Position numbers and translations under genes: made by a program
Shown: piece after piece, positions 9,076 to 16,820 of the stretch
Layout of the letters: every line of letters starts with the position of its first letter
How positions within the stretch are numbered: the stretch's first letter is position 1
Notes under the pieces: model-generated
Seen by the model: the letters and a program-made list of their open reading frames with translations, nothing else
Told to the model about the DNA's origin: nothing
Databases searched by the model: none
DNA from: Corallochytrium limacisporum
Lineage: Eukaryota > Opisthokonta
Length of the DNA: 22,330 nt
Direction of reading: 5' to 3'
Assembly (NCBI GenBank): GCA_002811645.1
Contig: PDIP01000266.1
Coordinates: 1 to 22,330, forward strand

Positions 9076-10536
9076 TCAGAGCTGTGTCTGACGCTGACGG
9101 ACCTCGTCCTCAACCATGCGCAGTAATTCACTGCCCTGCTCGGTGAGCTCCTCAGCCTCGCGGCCAGGCTCGGACAAAGTGTGTGGAGGAATCATCGATG
9201 CTCCGAGTCCGCCAGCCGCAGCTGAGGCTGCCGCAGCAGATGCCGGGCGGTCACGTGGTGCATCGAAGCCATTGTTGCCAGAAGCACTCGGGCCATTGCC
9301 AGTACCACTGCCGGTGGTGGTGCTGCTGGAAGTGCTGCTGCTGTGCTGGCTCCGGGTGGTCTCATTCAGCACTTGGTCAAGGGTCGGACGATCGCCACCG
9401 CCACCGCCACCGCCACCGCCGCCCGTAGGGCCAGAAGGTTTCGTCGGTGATGTGGACTGTTGTTTGTAGATGGCCATTGCCTGAGCAACCATTGATGCCG
9501 GATCACCAGCGTTGCTGGGAAGTAGAATCGTGTTGGTCTCCTTCGCAAGCTTTCCGAATGCATCGACATAGTGAGTAGCAATGTTGAGCTGCGCAGCTTC
9601 AGCACCGCCGTCACGCTGCATAGCGGCACCGATCTGGTCCAATGAACGACTTGTGGCGGCCGCACGAGCAAGGATAGCCTTAGCTTGACCCTCTGCACGG
9701 TTGATTTCTTCCATCATGGTGGCTTCAGAAGCCAGGATTGCCGCCCGTTTCTTACCCTCTGCAATGTTAATTTCAGATTCACGCTGACCCTCAGACTCCA
9801 AAACTTTGGCACGCTTCTTACGTTCCGCGCTTACTTGCATTTGCATAGCTTCCACAACCCTTTCCGGCAGCTGGATATCTCGGATCTCGTAACGCAGGCA
9901 TTTGATGCCCCATACGTTGGCAGCACCATTGATCACGTCCACAATGCTGGCGTTGAGGGAGTCGCGCTCTCGGAAGACATTGTCCAGACTCATCTTGCCG
10001 ATCTCGCTACGCATGGTCGTCTGTGCCAACTGTTTTACTGCGTATTCAGGATCCTCTACTCCGTAGCTGGCACTTACGGGATCCTCCACCCGCAGATACA
10101 ATACACCGTCAAGATGCAGAGTGACATTGTCCTGAGTGATAGCACTCTGTGAAGGCACTTCGATAGCAATTTCTTTCAAGCTGTGCACGTAACTGATCTC
10201 ATCAATGACGGGAATCAGAATGGCCAAGCCCGGTTCCAAACGTCGGTGAAACTTACCGAAGCGTTCCACAATCCATGCCTCTTGCTGGGGTACAAACTTG
10301 ATGACTGTGTTCATTGGGAGCTTACGCCGCCGGGTAGGCATATAGTCTGACAGCATTGGGCCTCCGTCATTGCCACTTCCAGGTCCACCAAAAATCCCAC
10401 GGCGCTGGTTGTACAGAACTCCACCGCCCACAACCAGACAGGTGCCTGCCTGTTTGCGGGTTAGGGGCGTGATCTGCGAGATGTGCTTGCTCATATGTGG
10501 CACCACCACGCGATTGAAAATCTGTTGCGCTGCCAT
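9076..10536 (-). CDS. STOML2: Stomatin-like protein 2 (mitochondrial SPFH/prohibitin-domain scaffold)
   Basis: The 486-residue protein carries an SPFH/PHB domain from about 75 to 250, with typical SLP2 segments VPQQEAWIVERFGKFHRRLEPG and VDVINGAANVWGIKCLRYEIRDI. Behind it lie a charged helical stretch rich in Glu/Ala/Arg (about 230-295) and the SLP2-type C-terminal segment (about 300-360) containing ETNTILLPSNAGDPASMVAQAMAIY. The N terminus (1-47) is basic and hydroxylated, with no acidic residue, as expected for mitochondrial import. SLP2 proteins assemble on the inner membrane, bind cardiolipin and stabilise prohibitin and protease complexes. After residue 360 the protein has a low-complexity tail with a run of ten glycines (372-381) and Ser/Thr/Gly/Ala stretches, not usual in SLP2. 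It ends in a short charged helix. The first ATG is used; no better start is visible. Confidence 0.95.
   Translation of the reverse strand: MAAQQIFNRVVVPHMSKHISQITPLTRKQAGTCLVVGGGVLYNQRRGIFGGPGSGNDGGPMLSDYMPTRRRKLPMNTVIKFVPQQEAWIVERFGKFHRRLEPGLAILIPVIDEISYVHSLKEIAIEVPSQSAITQDNVTLHLDGVLYLRVEDPVSASYGVEDPEYAVKQLAQTTMRSEIGKMSLDNVFRERDSLNASIVDVINGAANVWGIKCLRYEIRDIQLPERVVEAMQMQVSAERKKRAKVLESEGQRESEINIAEGKKRAAILASEATMMEEINRAEGQAKAILARAAATSRSLDQIGAAMQRDGGAEAAQLNIATHYVDAFGKLAKETNTILLPSNAGDPASMVAQAMAIYKQQSTSPTKPSGPTGGGGGGGGGGDRPTLDQVLNETTRSQHSSSTSSSTTTGSGTGNGPSASGNNGFDAPRDRPASAAAASAAAGGLGASMIPPHTLSEPGREAEELTEQGSELLRMVEDEVRQRQTQL
9394..9423. repeat. GCCACC hexanucleotide repeat inside SLP2
   Basis: Four copies of GCCACC plus GCCGCC on the plus strand encode the ten-glycine run of SLP2 on the minus strand. 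The array keeps the frame whatever the number of repeat units. Confidence 0.9.
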
Positions 10537-11850
10537 AGTTTCGTTTGTTTACCTTATTCCCGTAGACCAATTGATCCTTACTTTTCAATACTGCAATATC
10601 CTTGTATCGTCCTGTAGCGTTCAATCAATCACTATCTCATGGTTAAATGTCGCTCTCTCTTTGCTGGACCATGTGTCTTGGGTAGTCAATACTTGACCTC
10701 TACATCGTTCACATGCGATCGCTCTTCTGACGTACCATCCAGGGCCCATCATCCACAGAGTATGCCAAACAACAAATTGCATCCGAAATCATTTTCGTTA
10801 TGAATAAGAATTTATCTTGCAGAAGGACACCCGAAAGACAACACTTGAAGTCTAAGAAAAGGCTCATAACATTTTCCTGCAATGGCCAAGGAGATTACAG
10901 TGGCCGGCAGCAGGGGGCCGGGCATTCCTTCCGCAGTCGGCAAGTTGTGGGGCCTGGAACGTCACCCACCCTGCCCCCGCTCCCCCCTTCCCCCGGGGGG
11001 CGGGCGGGCGCTTGCCTGGCTATGGGAAGGTAGACTTCGGCCTCTGGGTCTCGAGACCACCTGCCCCTACTCCACTCTCGGCGGTCTTGGCGATACCGTA
11101 GGCCACACTCCCGGTCCCCCCCCCCCCCCCGGGGGGGGGGGGGGGGNNNNNNNNNNNNNNNNNNNNNNNNNNNNNNCCCCCGGGGGGGGAGGGGGCGGGG
11201 GCCATGGATGAGGGGAAGGCCCGTGGGCTCGTTGCCCACTCAGATCGTTCGGACGGTCATTTCAATTTGGGACGCTTCCGTTGGTACAGTTGACTTAAGT
11301 CGAAGGCGTGGATGTTGCAAATTGTGCAGTGATTGCTGGTGACATGGTACACTTACCCACGGCTCACAGCATGCAGAAGGTGGGCCATGATTGTATTGGC
11401 AAGCTAGCAGGGTAAATGTGCAGCGCAACTAGTTGTGCGCATTCGATGACTGATTTGGGAATGGCGTGCATTCGGGGACGTGACAGCCTGCATGTATGGT
11501 TCAGGGGCATCTGAATGTCGTATGACCATGTGGTAGTCCTTTTAATCATCTTTTGTTCCAAGGATAACAAATCTGGTCGGTTTGCCAAAGTTACACTTTG
11601 TGAGCTTCCGCCAGCGGAACACTCCAAGAAGGACGTCCATGACCACGACAACATGGGAGGGGAGCCGATGTGTCTTTCAGTCTCATCAGAACCGCTAAAT
11701 GTATAGCGCATAAATGTTTTGCTAATTACATGTTTAATTGACTTGAACGATGGTACATGATGTGAACAATGAGAAATAGCTGCAAATAGCGATCTCGTGG
11801 ACCAGCTCAAGAAATCTAAATCTAAAACACTAACAACCTAGAAAACAACA
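10537..11850. other. Intergenic region between SLP2 and the DUF5522 gene, with assembly gap
   Basis: About 1.3 kb containing the SLP2 promoter and the 3' flank of the DUF5522 gene. The middle is G/C-homopolymer-rich and interrupted by Ns. Frames such as 11364-11810 (-) and 11515-11706 (+, 63 codons) show no recognisable domain. The plus-strand one begins with a hydrophobic stretch but I cannot support it as a gene. A GGTACAT motif lies at 11752-11758. Confidence 0.65.
11116..11189. repeat. C15-G16 tract, 30-N assembly gap, C5-G8 tract
   Basis: Fifteen C (11116-11130) abut sixteen G (11131-11146), then 30 N (11147-11176), then five C and eight G (11177-11189). The gap sits exactly where C:G self-complementary homopolymers would block sequencing or assembly. 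The missing length is unknown; 30 N is probably nominal. Confidence 0.9.
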
Positions 11851-12462
11851 TCACGTTTCCTTGTTGTCCCAGTAGAAGCCGTTCCAATGCTTCATGTCTT
11901 GGATGGGCTGTGGAGCACGCTCCAGATGGTAGGGGCAGTGCCGGCATCCATTTCCGCAGCAATTCCCACGTTTGTGATGAAACCAGTGACTGATCACCAT
12001 GTACCCGGAGGCAGGATCCTTGTACATGGCCTGTTTGTCCGTGCAGGCTTGGTCATTCAGTTTCACGATTTCTCGTTTTTCTTCAGACAACACGTCCCAA
12101 AGCGGTCCGTGGAAGTCTGCTGACGGCACCGACGAGGGATCCTTCTTTGGCCTGCGGATGCGCCTCGGAGAGGATGATGACTCTTCTTCTTTAGCGACTA
12201 CTGTGTCATTTGTTTCCTTCTGTCCATTTTCTTGGACAGCAGAACCTAATTCTTCAATGTCTAAGACCATTTCGTCCTTCTTGCTTCTATGATGCCCGTT
12301 TCGTATCTCGTCAGCTGCGGCAGTGATATCCCCGTGAAAGTATCTGCGACCTGCAATGAGGCCTACTGGTGCACTACTGCAAGCAAACAGTGCTGCTGAC
12401 AGTGACCTTGAACTGACTAAACGATACACAGCGCAGGGGACCTGTACTTGCCCCGATGACAT
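11851..12462 (-). CDS. DUF5522 (C1orf53-like) protein with mitochondrial-type leader; function unknown
   Basis: The 203-residue protein ends in a conserved module from about 130 to 180: the sequence around DPASGYMVISHWFHHKRG is followed by CCGNGCRHCPY at 168-178. This matches DUF5522, found in small bacterial proteins and in animal C1orf53. Cysteines 168, 169, 173 and 176 with His175 suggest a metal or iron-sulfur site, but this is unproven. The first 44 residues are rich in Ser, Arg and Ala, with only Asp45 beyond as acidic residue, and RRYFHG resembles a presequence cleavage region. Residues 45-125 are a charged, probably disordered linker. It could be confused with the oxidoreductase-like (OXLD1) family, which has a different CCGSGCxxC context; the HCPY ending favours DUF5522. 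It is divergent from AFG1, a mitochondrial quality-control ATPase. Gene reality is likely; function is not inferred. Confidence 0.85.
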   Translation of the reverse strand: MSSGQVQVPCAVYRLVSSRSLSAALFACSSAPVGLIAGRRYFHGDITAAADEIRNGHHRSKKDEMVLDIEELGSAVQENGQKETNDTVVAKEEESSSSPRRIRRPKKDPSSVPSADFHGPLWDVLSEEKREIVKLNDQACTDKQAMYKDPASGYMVISHWFHHKRGNCCGNGCRHCPYHLERAPQPIQDMKHWNGFYWDNKET

Positions 12463-12810
12463 GCAAAGGGGTAGCTCTACAACGTTCCCTGGCGTCCCAA
12501 TTATTTTGTCTCCCTGTCAAAGTCGATGTCGTTTCCAACACACGAGGCATGGGGATCAGCCCGGACTAGCAATGATTTACCAACCGACAGCGTTAACTAG
12601 CCATTTCGTGACTACTTTTACACTGAGGAGTGCTCCAATGGACAAGATGATGGCCGTGAATAAGGAACTGAGCGTAACCTGTACGGATGACAAACGAGTT
12701 CGGTCTCATTGCAATGCGCCATTTTGACTGCACCCTTGCCTCGCTGAGTAAGATTGACGGGTGGTGGGTTTCTCACGGGGACCCTGGGGCAGTTTTGACC
12801 AATGTGATCC

Positions 12811-12863
12811 GGTACATTCACTATGCAGAGTGCTCTTTATCCACCTGTGCAGTACATCCACTA
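12811..12863 (+). promoter_or_regulatory. Tandem candidate motif GGTACATTCACTA / AGTACATCCACTA
   Basis: Two near-identical 13-mers (11 of 13 bases shared) begin 40 bp apart. The first is identical to the minus-strand sequence at 3434-3446. A regulatory function is inferred only from recurrence in divergent spacers. Confidence 0.4.
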
Positions 12864-13450
12864 TGGTTGATGAAACCAATGAACCGTGAGCCGCGGGGGG
12901 GGGGTTGGGTTCGGCAGAGATTGGGGCGGGACGAAGCGGAAATCGCTGGCTGCGTTCCGGTACTAAATATACCGAAGACGTAGGAAGCGATTTGCAATCG
13001 CCTTTTTCCGTAGGGTCCCATGTTTTCTAAATATATACCGTTTGCCTTTGCGGGAAGGAAAAACCTTGGGCACCGGGTTCTTTCGCCGCCCGGTCGTTTC
13101 AGTACCGAGGGAAGGGGGAACTCGGAAAGAGAGACGAGGTGCGGTTGAAACGTAGGAACCAACACTAGGGTAGGTGGTACCAGCGCAGCCGTTCCCTTTC
13201 GCACTGCCGGAGGCTGCTGGATAGCAATGCGTACGGACCACTGCACTACCAAGTAGTTAAGAGTATATAGGATCCGAATCCTATCAAAACAGGCTTGGTA
13301 TCTGGTGGACAAGTACATTCCCCGGGTGGAGTCATTGCCAGTGTGGGATTGAAGTGAAATTTGCTATCTGCGTTAGGAACATTTGGGTCAGCTGATCAAG
13401 ACGACGGGAAAACCGCACAGCGGGATTATGCTGGACTAAGGATACACATA

Positions 13451-13476
13451 CCTCAAGGGGGATGCACACCTTGAGG
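13451..13476 (+). promoter_or_regulatory. 8-bp inverted repeat in the presumed AFG1 5' UTR
   Basis: CCTCAAGG (13451-13458) and CCTTGAGG (13469-13476) are perfect complements separated by ten bases. The structure ends 25 bp before the AFG1 ATG, so it would form a stem-loop in the leader if transcription starts upstream. An 8-bp repeat can occur by chance over a kilobase. Confidence 0.4.
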
Positions 13477-13501
13477 ACAAGTGGAACTCTAGTATAACAC
13501 C

Positions 13502-15061
13502 ATGGGCTTACTGATCAACGGGTACTGGCTGCGCTTGACCCGCACTCAAGCGTCCTGGCTCAGGCCGGCCGGGGTGATCTCGACGATCTGCAGATACAGT
13601 ACGAGCGACACCGCGGCACACACTACAGGTCCGGAGGCGGTGTTGAGTCCTAGCCAGCTTTATGAACAGCGAGTAGAGGAAGGCCTGCTCCTACCGGACG
13701 ACCAACAGCGTAGTGTCCTTCCGGTACTAGACACTCTGCATGGCAAGCTGCTCAGTGGTAGCCAGTCCGCAGGTGGCACCTCGCACCGGAAAACCAGAGG
13801 AAATAGTATCGGAGGCCTCTGGGGACGTGTAAGTGCGATGCTCGGTAACGATTCGAATGGCTCATCAGGATCTCTTGCTGCTGGGGCTCAGGCTCCTCGC
13901 GGATTGTACCTGTGGGGTGGGGTCGGCATAGGCAAGACCATGCTTATGAACACTCTCTATGAGAGTCTGGAGGGCACATCGTGTCGTGCACGTCGTATCC
14001 ATTTTCATGACTTCATGGCCGAAGTACATAAGGAAGCACATCAGTGGCGTCAGACTAATTCGTCCGGTGGGGATCCTCTGCCGGCTATCGCAAGCGGTAT
14101 TGCGGGCGATGTAGACCTCCTATGCTTCGATGAGTTCCAGGTGAGCAATATCGCGGATGCAATGTTGCTTCTCCGCTTGTTCCGGTATTTCACCGGTGAG
14201 GCCGATGGAAACGGAGGTGATCGTGGACCCCGTGAGGTTACAGTGATTGCCACATCCAATCGCAGTCCCAATGATCTCTATGAGGGAGGTCTTAATCGTA
14301 GCCTGTTCCTGCCCTTTATTCCACTATTGGAGCGCCACTCGAATATCATCCATCTGCCGCGCCACATCGACTATCGCCGCAAGGCTACGCCAGTTCGAGA
14401 CGGTCTAGTGCACTGGGTTGTCTCCGGCAAGGCAGATGCAGTATGTGTAGATGCGGACATGATTGCTCAGCTTACTGGCAAGAGTCCTGTGAAGAACACT
14501 AGAATCGGCTTGCCAGCCAGCCGTTCATTGTTGGTCGGCAACCAGGCCGGCGGAGTCGCACTTTTTGACTTTAAGGAAGTCTGTGAGTCTAACCTCGGAG
14601 CTGCTGACTACGCCTCCATTGCCAGTCACTTCCACACCATCTTGATTAAGGGTGTTCCGACTTTGACAGCGATCAAGATGAATGAGGCACGGCGCTTCAT
14701 TACCTTCATCGACGTCTGTTACGAGAGCAACGCGCGTCTGATTTGTGAGGCTGAGCAGGACATCGAGCACCTTTTCCAACTTGAGATGCAGACTTCACAG
14801 CCTGGTACGGTCACAAGCATGCGGGACTTCGATGATCTGCATGTGGTCGGTGAAGGAGGCTCCAGTTCTAGCCACATGACTACGATGGTTGGCGACATGG
14901 AATGGAGTGGAACAGGCCGTAAGGATGCCTCCCTTGGATCTGCATCTGGCAATATTGACACGCGGTTTGCCTCTGACCGTACTGTCAGTCGTCTAATGGA
15001 AATGCAGAGTGAAATATACCACAGGCGGTGGAAAAAGAAGCACAAGATCGTCGAGGAGTGA
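13502..15061 (+). CDS. AFG1: Afg1/LACE1-type mitochondrial AAA ATPase
   Basis: The 519-residue product is a single-AAA-domain ATPase of the Afg1/LACE1 family. The Walker A motif GGVGIGKT spans 139-146. HFHDFMAEVH follows at about 167-176, Walker B LLCFDEFQ is at 206-213, and a sensor-1-like ATSNRSP is at 250-256. The family C-terminal segment RRFITFIDVCYESNARLICEA is near 397-417. The first 35 residues (Arg, Ser, Thr, Trp; no acid) look like a mitochondrial presequence. Afg1 proteins sit at the matrix side of the inner membrane and help degrade or dispose of respiratory-chain subunits. Start choice is supported by the CACCATGG context. A Ser/Gly-rich insertion at about 85-130 and a tail after 430 are less conserved. 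The stop lies only 100 bp from the end of the convergent alpha-7 gene. Confidence 0.95.
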   Translation: MGLLINGYWLRLTRTQASWLRPAGVISTICRYSTSDTAAHTTGPEAVLSPSQLYEQRVEEGLLLPDDQQRSVLPVLDTLHGKLLSGSQSAGGTSHRKTRGNSIGGLWGRVSAMLGNDSNGSSGSLAAGAQAPRGLYLWGGVGIGKTMLMNTLYESLEGTSCRARRIHFHDFMAEVHKEAHQWRQTNSSGGDPLPAIASGIAGDVDLLCFDEFQVSNIADAMLLLRLFRYFTGEADGNGGDRGPREVTVIATSNRSPNDLYEGGLNRSLFLPFIPLLERHSNIIHLPRHIDYRRKATPVRDGLVHWVVSGKADAVCVDADMIAQLTGKSPVKNTRIGLPASRSLLVGNQAGGVALFDFKEVCESNLGAADYASIASHFHTILIKGVPTLTAIKMNEARRFITFIDVCYESNARLICEAEQDIEHLFQLEMQTSQPGTVTSMRDFDDLHVVGEGGSSSSHMTTMVGDMEWSGTGRKDASLGSASGNIDTRFASDRTVSRLMEMQSEIYHRRWKKKHKIVEE

Positions 15062-15161
15062 GCGCAAGCCACTGCCAAGACCATTAGATATAAAACATCA
15101 TAGCGTGTCCTTTTCTATTGTTGCTTTAAATGATCTTTTCATTAAAGGGGAAACCATAACA

Positions 15162-15917
15162 TTAGTCATCATCCATGTCATCCTCTTCCAAAGCGGCCTT
15201 GGCAGCCTCCTCAGCCTCCTTGACCATTTCTTCGGGTACGGCCACATGTTTACCACCGGTAGCCTCAGTCACCCAGCTCATCTCGAGCTCGAAGTCCTTG
15301 TCCTTGACTTCGTCATGGACCGAGTAGATCAGTTTGGCGACCTCCTTGACTGCTTCAACTGCTGTCATTTCTTCCAGCTTCAGTTTCTCGATTTCAGTCT
15401 TCGCGGTCTGCTTACCCTTGCCAATAGCAGCACCGTAGTATCCCCACGAAACACCACTAGGTTCAATGCAGTACAACTGAGGTCCCTTGGATGTACACAG
15501 TCCTATCAGAATCGCTACGCCAAAGGGACGAATATGAGAATACAAAGTGTGTGCCTGGACGTACCCACTCAAACGCTGGCAAAGCATATGGCCTGGGATC
15601 TGCGCGCCGTACACACTGCGGTATTCGGAAGCCTCGCTACGTGCGCGTTTGACCAGCTGCCGCGCATCTGCGATCAACCCAGCGGTGACAATGCCAGTAT
15701 GATCATCTACAGTGAAGACACGACGGTTACTACCCGGCTCGTACAAACGAGACTGAACGATCTTTTCTACTCCGAACACAACACCGTCCTTGACGCGAAG
15801 AGCAATGGCCGTACCACTATTGTCTACAGCTTTGTTGGCATACTCCACTTGGAAAACCCGTCCGTCGGGAGAGAATGTCGTAGCCGACAGGTCATAACCT
15901 GTTCCGATTGAGGTCAT
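15162..15917 (-). CDS. PRE10: 20S proteasome subunit alpha-7 (PSMA3/Pre10 type)
   Basis: The 251-residue protein begins [19 protein letters not shown] and continues RVFQVEYA, the proteasome alpha N-terminal signature; the SIGTGYDLS start is specific to alpha-7. Other matches are [14 protein letters not shown], the [29 protein letters not shown]-type helix region (about 150-182) and [16 protein letters not shown]. The C terminus ends in an acidic tail (EEDDMDDD), also typical of alpha-7. Alpha subunits form the outer rings of the 20S core and gate substrate entry; they are not themselves catalytic. Length agrees with the family (about 250). No classical proteasome-associated control element (GGTGGCAAA) is visible upstream. 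Instead the leader shares blocks with the NDPK gene. Confidence 0.97.
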   Translation of the reverse strand: MTSIGTGYDLSATTFSPDGRVFQVEYANKAVDNSGTAIALRVKDGVVFGVEKIVQSRLYEPGSNRRVFTVDDHTGIVTAGLIADARQLVKRARSEASEYRSVYGAQIPGHMLCQRLSGYVQAHTLYSHIRPFGVAILIGLCTSKGPQLYCIEPSGVSWGYYGAAIGKGKQTAKTEIEKLKLEEMTAVEAVKEVAKLIYSVHDEVKDKDFELEMSWVTEATGGKHVAVPEEMVKEAEEAAKAALEEDDMDDD

Positions 15918-15936
15918 TGTGACTAACGCTAGCTTT

Positions 15937-16006
15937 TAATCTATCGATACCGGTCAGATCTCTTGTTGGCCATGCGACGGTTAATTTGGACCATCAGAAG
16001 ACATAC
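15937..16006 (-). promoter_or_regulatory. Upstream element shared with NDPK gene (alpha-7 copy)
   Basis: The plus-strand blocks TAATCTATCGATACCG (15937-15952) and ACCATCAGAAGACATAC (15990-16006) each differ by one base from those upstream of the NDPK gene. ACGGTTA (15977-15983) lies between them. The near block begins 20 bp from the start codon, against 24 bp in the NDPK gene. In gene orientation the far block reads GTATGTCTTCTGATGGT, which could also be a 5' splice site of a 5' UTR intron. Confidence 0.5.
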
Positions 16007-16276
16007 CATATGCTAAATACCCAACATATCTAGAAAGGTAGCTCAATCTAAGCCATCACCACAATCCACTATTAAACTCACAGCTCACCCAAAGAGCTAA
16101 CTAAAGCACAGCAACGCCGTCGACCAAAGCAAGCCCTAAAGCGAAGCTGTTGTGTGCATTCGTATGCTCTCGAAGGAACCGAGTGGCTGTTCGGACTCCC
16201 CCCTCCTTTCCCGGTGCCAACTCACAGAGAATGACCCAGTCATCTCAGGCCCGAAAAGGCCGCGCGTTTTGCCTCG

Positions 16277-16300
16277 CCCCCCCCTTCTACAAGGGGGGGG
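16277..16300. repeat. Perfect 10-bp hairpin of C and G tracts
   Basis: Eight C plus TT (16277-16286) are followed by the four-base loop CTAC (16287-16290), then AA plus eight G (16291-16300). All ten positions pair. Confidence 0.85.
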
Positions 16301-16376
16301 CCCAAACGGTCTCCACCGACCGGGCTCAGAGCTCAGCAAGAGTAGTGGAGAAAGGAGGAGTTAGGCGAGAGCAAAA

Positions 16377-16393
16377 CCCCCGGGGGGGGGGGG
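16377..16393. repeat. Abutting C5 and G12 tracts
   Basis: Five C (16377-16381) directly followed by twelve G (16382-16393), the same C-to-G switch seen at other spacers in this window. Confidence 0.85.
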
Positions 16394-16820
16394 AGGGGAG
16401 ACCAAAAGAGATAACACGAATAAAACTGATAACCTAATTATCTTCATGCACACTGACGAATACCAATGCGATACCTGGGGATCTCGAGCCCTCCGAGGCT
16501 GTGACACCTTTGTGCCGTACATTCGGTTCGGAAGGGATTCGGATCCGGACGGAATTCCGGTACATTAAGTATTGAACCGGGCCGGTCAGAGCGCGAAATG
16601 GTACGGGCAGGCCTCAGCGGCTGGGGCGACGACCGCCTCAGCGGCGCCCCATCTGAATGAGTCTGTGCTCACTGCGTACGGTCCCTGACAGACAGGCAGC
16701 GTGGGGTGGTACTCGGGGTGGCTCGGTTGCTGACCCAATACTATCAGCCCATGAGGCATGTTCCATATACCAAGACCCCTTTCAGCCTTATTCCGCAGGG
16801 ATACAGATACACAGACAGCC

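Larger units (their letters stand above)
12463..13501. other. Divergent intergenic region DUF5522 gene / AFG1
   Basis: About 1 kb, expected to hold two promoters. It has GGTACATTCACTA at 12811-12823 and a degenerate copy 40 bases later at 12851-12863, plus GTACATT at 13313-13319. A G10 run lies at 12895-12904. A 6-bp hairpin GCGATT / AATCGC at 12987-13001 is followed by a T-run. A TATATA string lies at 13264-13269 and an 8-bp inverted repeat just before AFG1. No further gene is supported. Confidence 0.7.
15918..16820. other. Divergent intergenic region proteasome alpha-7 / CMR1
   Basis: About 0.9 kb with both promoters. The alpha-7 side holds the blocks shared with the NDPK gene. The middle (16200-16400) has a perfect C8/G8 hairpin and a C5-G12 tract. 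Toward CMR1 there are two GTACATT copies at 16517-16523 and 16560-16566. Small frames (16150-16437 +, 16586-16963 -) are low-complexity or antisense shadows. Confidence 0.7.

Noticed and set aside
10882-11211. Open frames running through the N gap
   Set aside because: They are read through C/G homopolymers and undefined bases, giving only Gly/Pro strings.
11515-11706. 63-codon plus-strand frame between SLP2 and the DUF5522 gene
   Set aside because: It has a hydrophobic start and a charged remainder but no family match, and an overlapping minus-strand frame of 148 codons is just as unsupported.
15009-15911. 300-codon plus-strand frame antisense to proteasome alpha-7
   Set aside because: It starts inside AFG1 and covers the alpha-7 gene on the other strand. 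Its product has no recognisable domain, while the minus-strand frame is a complete alpha-7 subunit.
16758-16820. 21-codon extension of CMR1
   Set aside because: The family N-terminal helix begins right after the ATG at 16821, which lies in a strong GCCATGG context.
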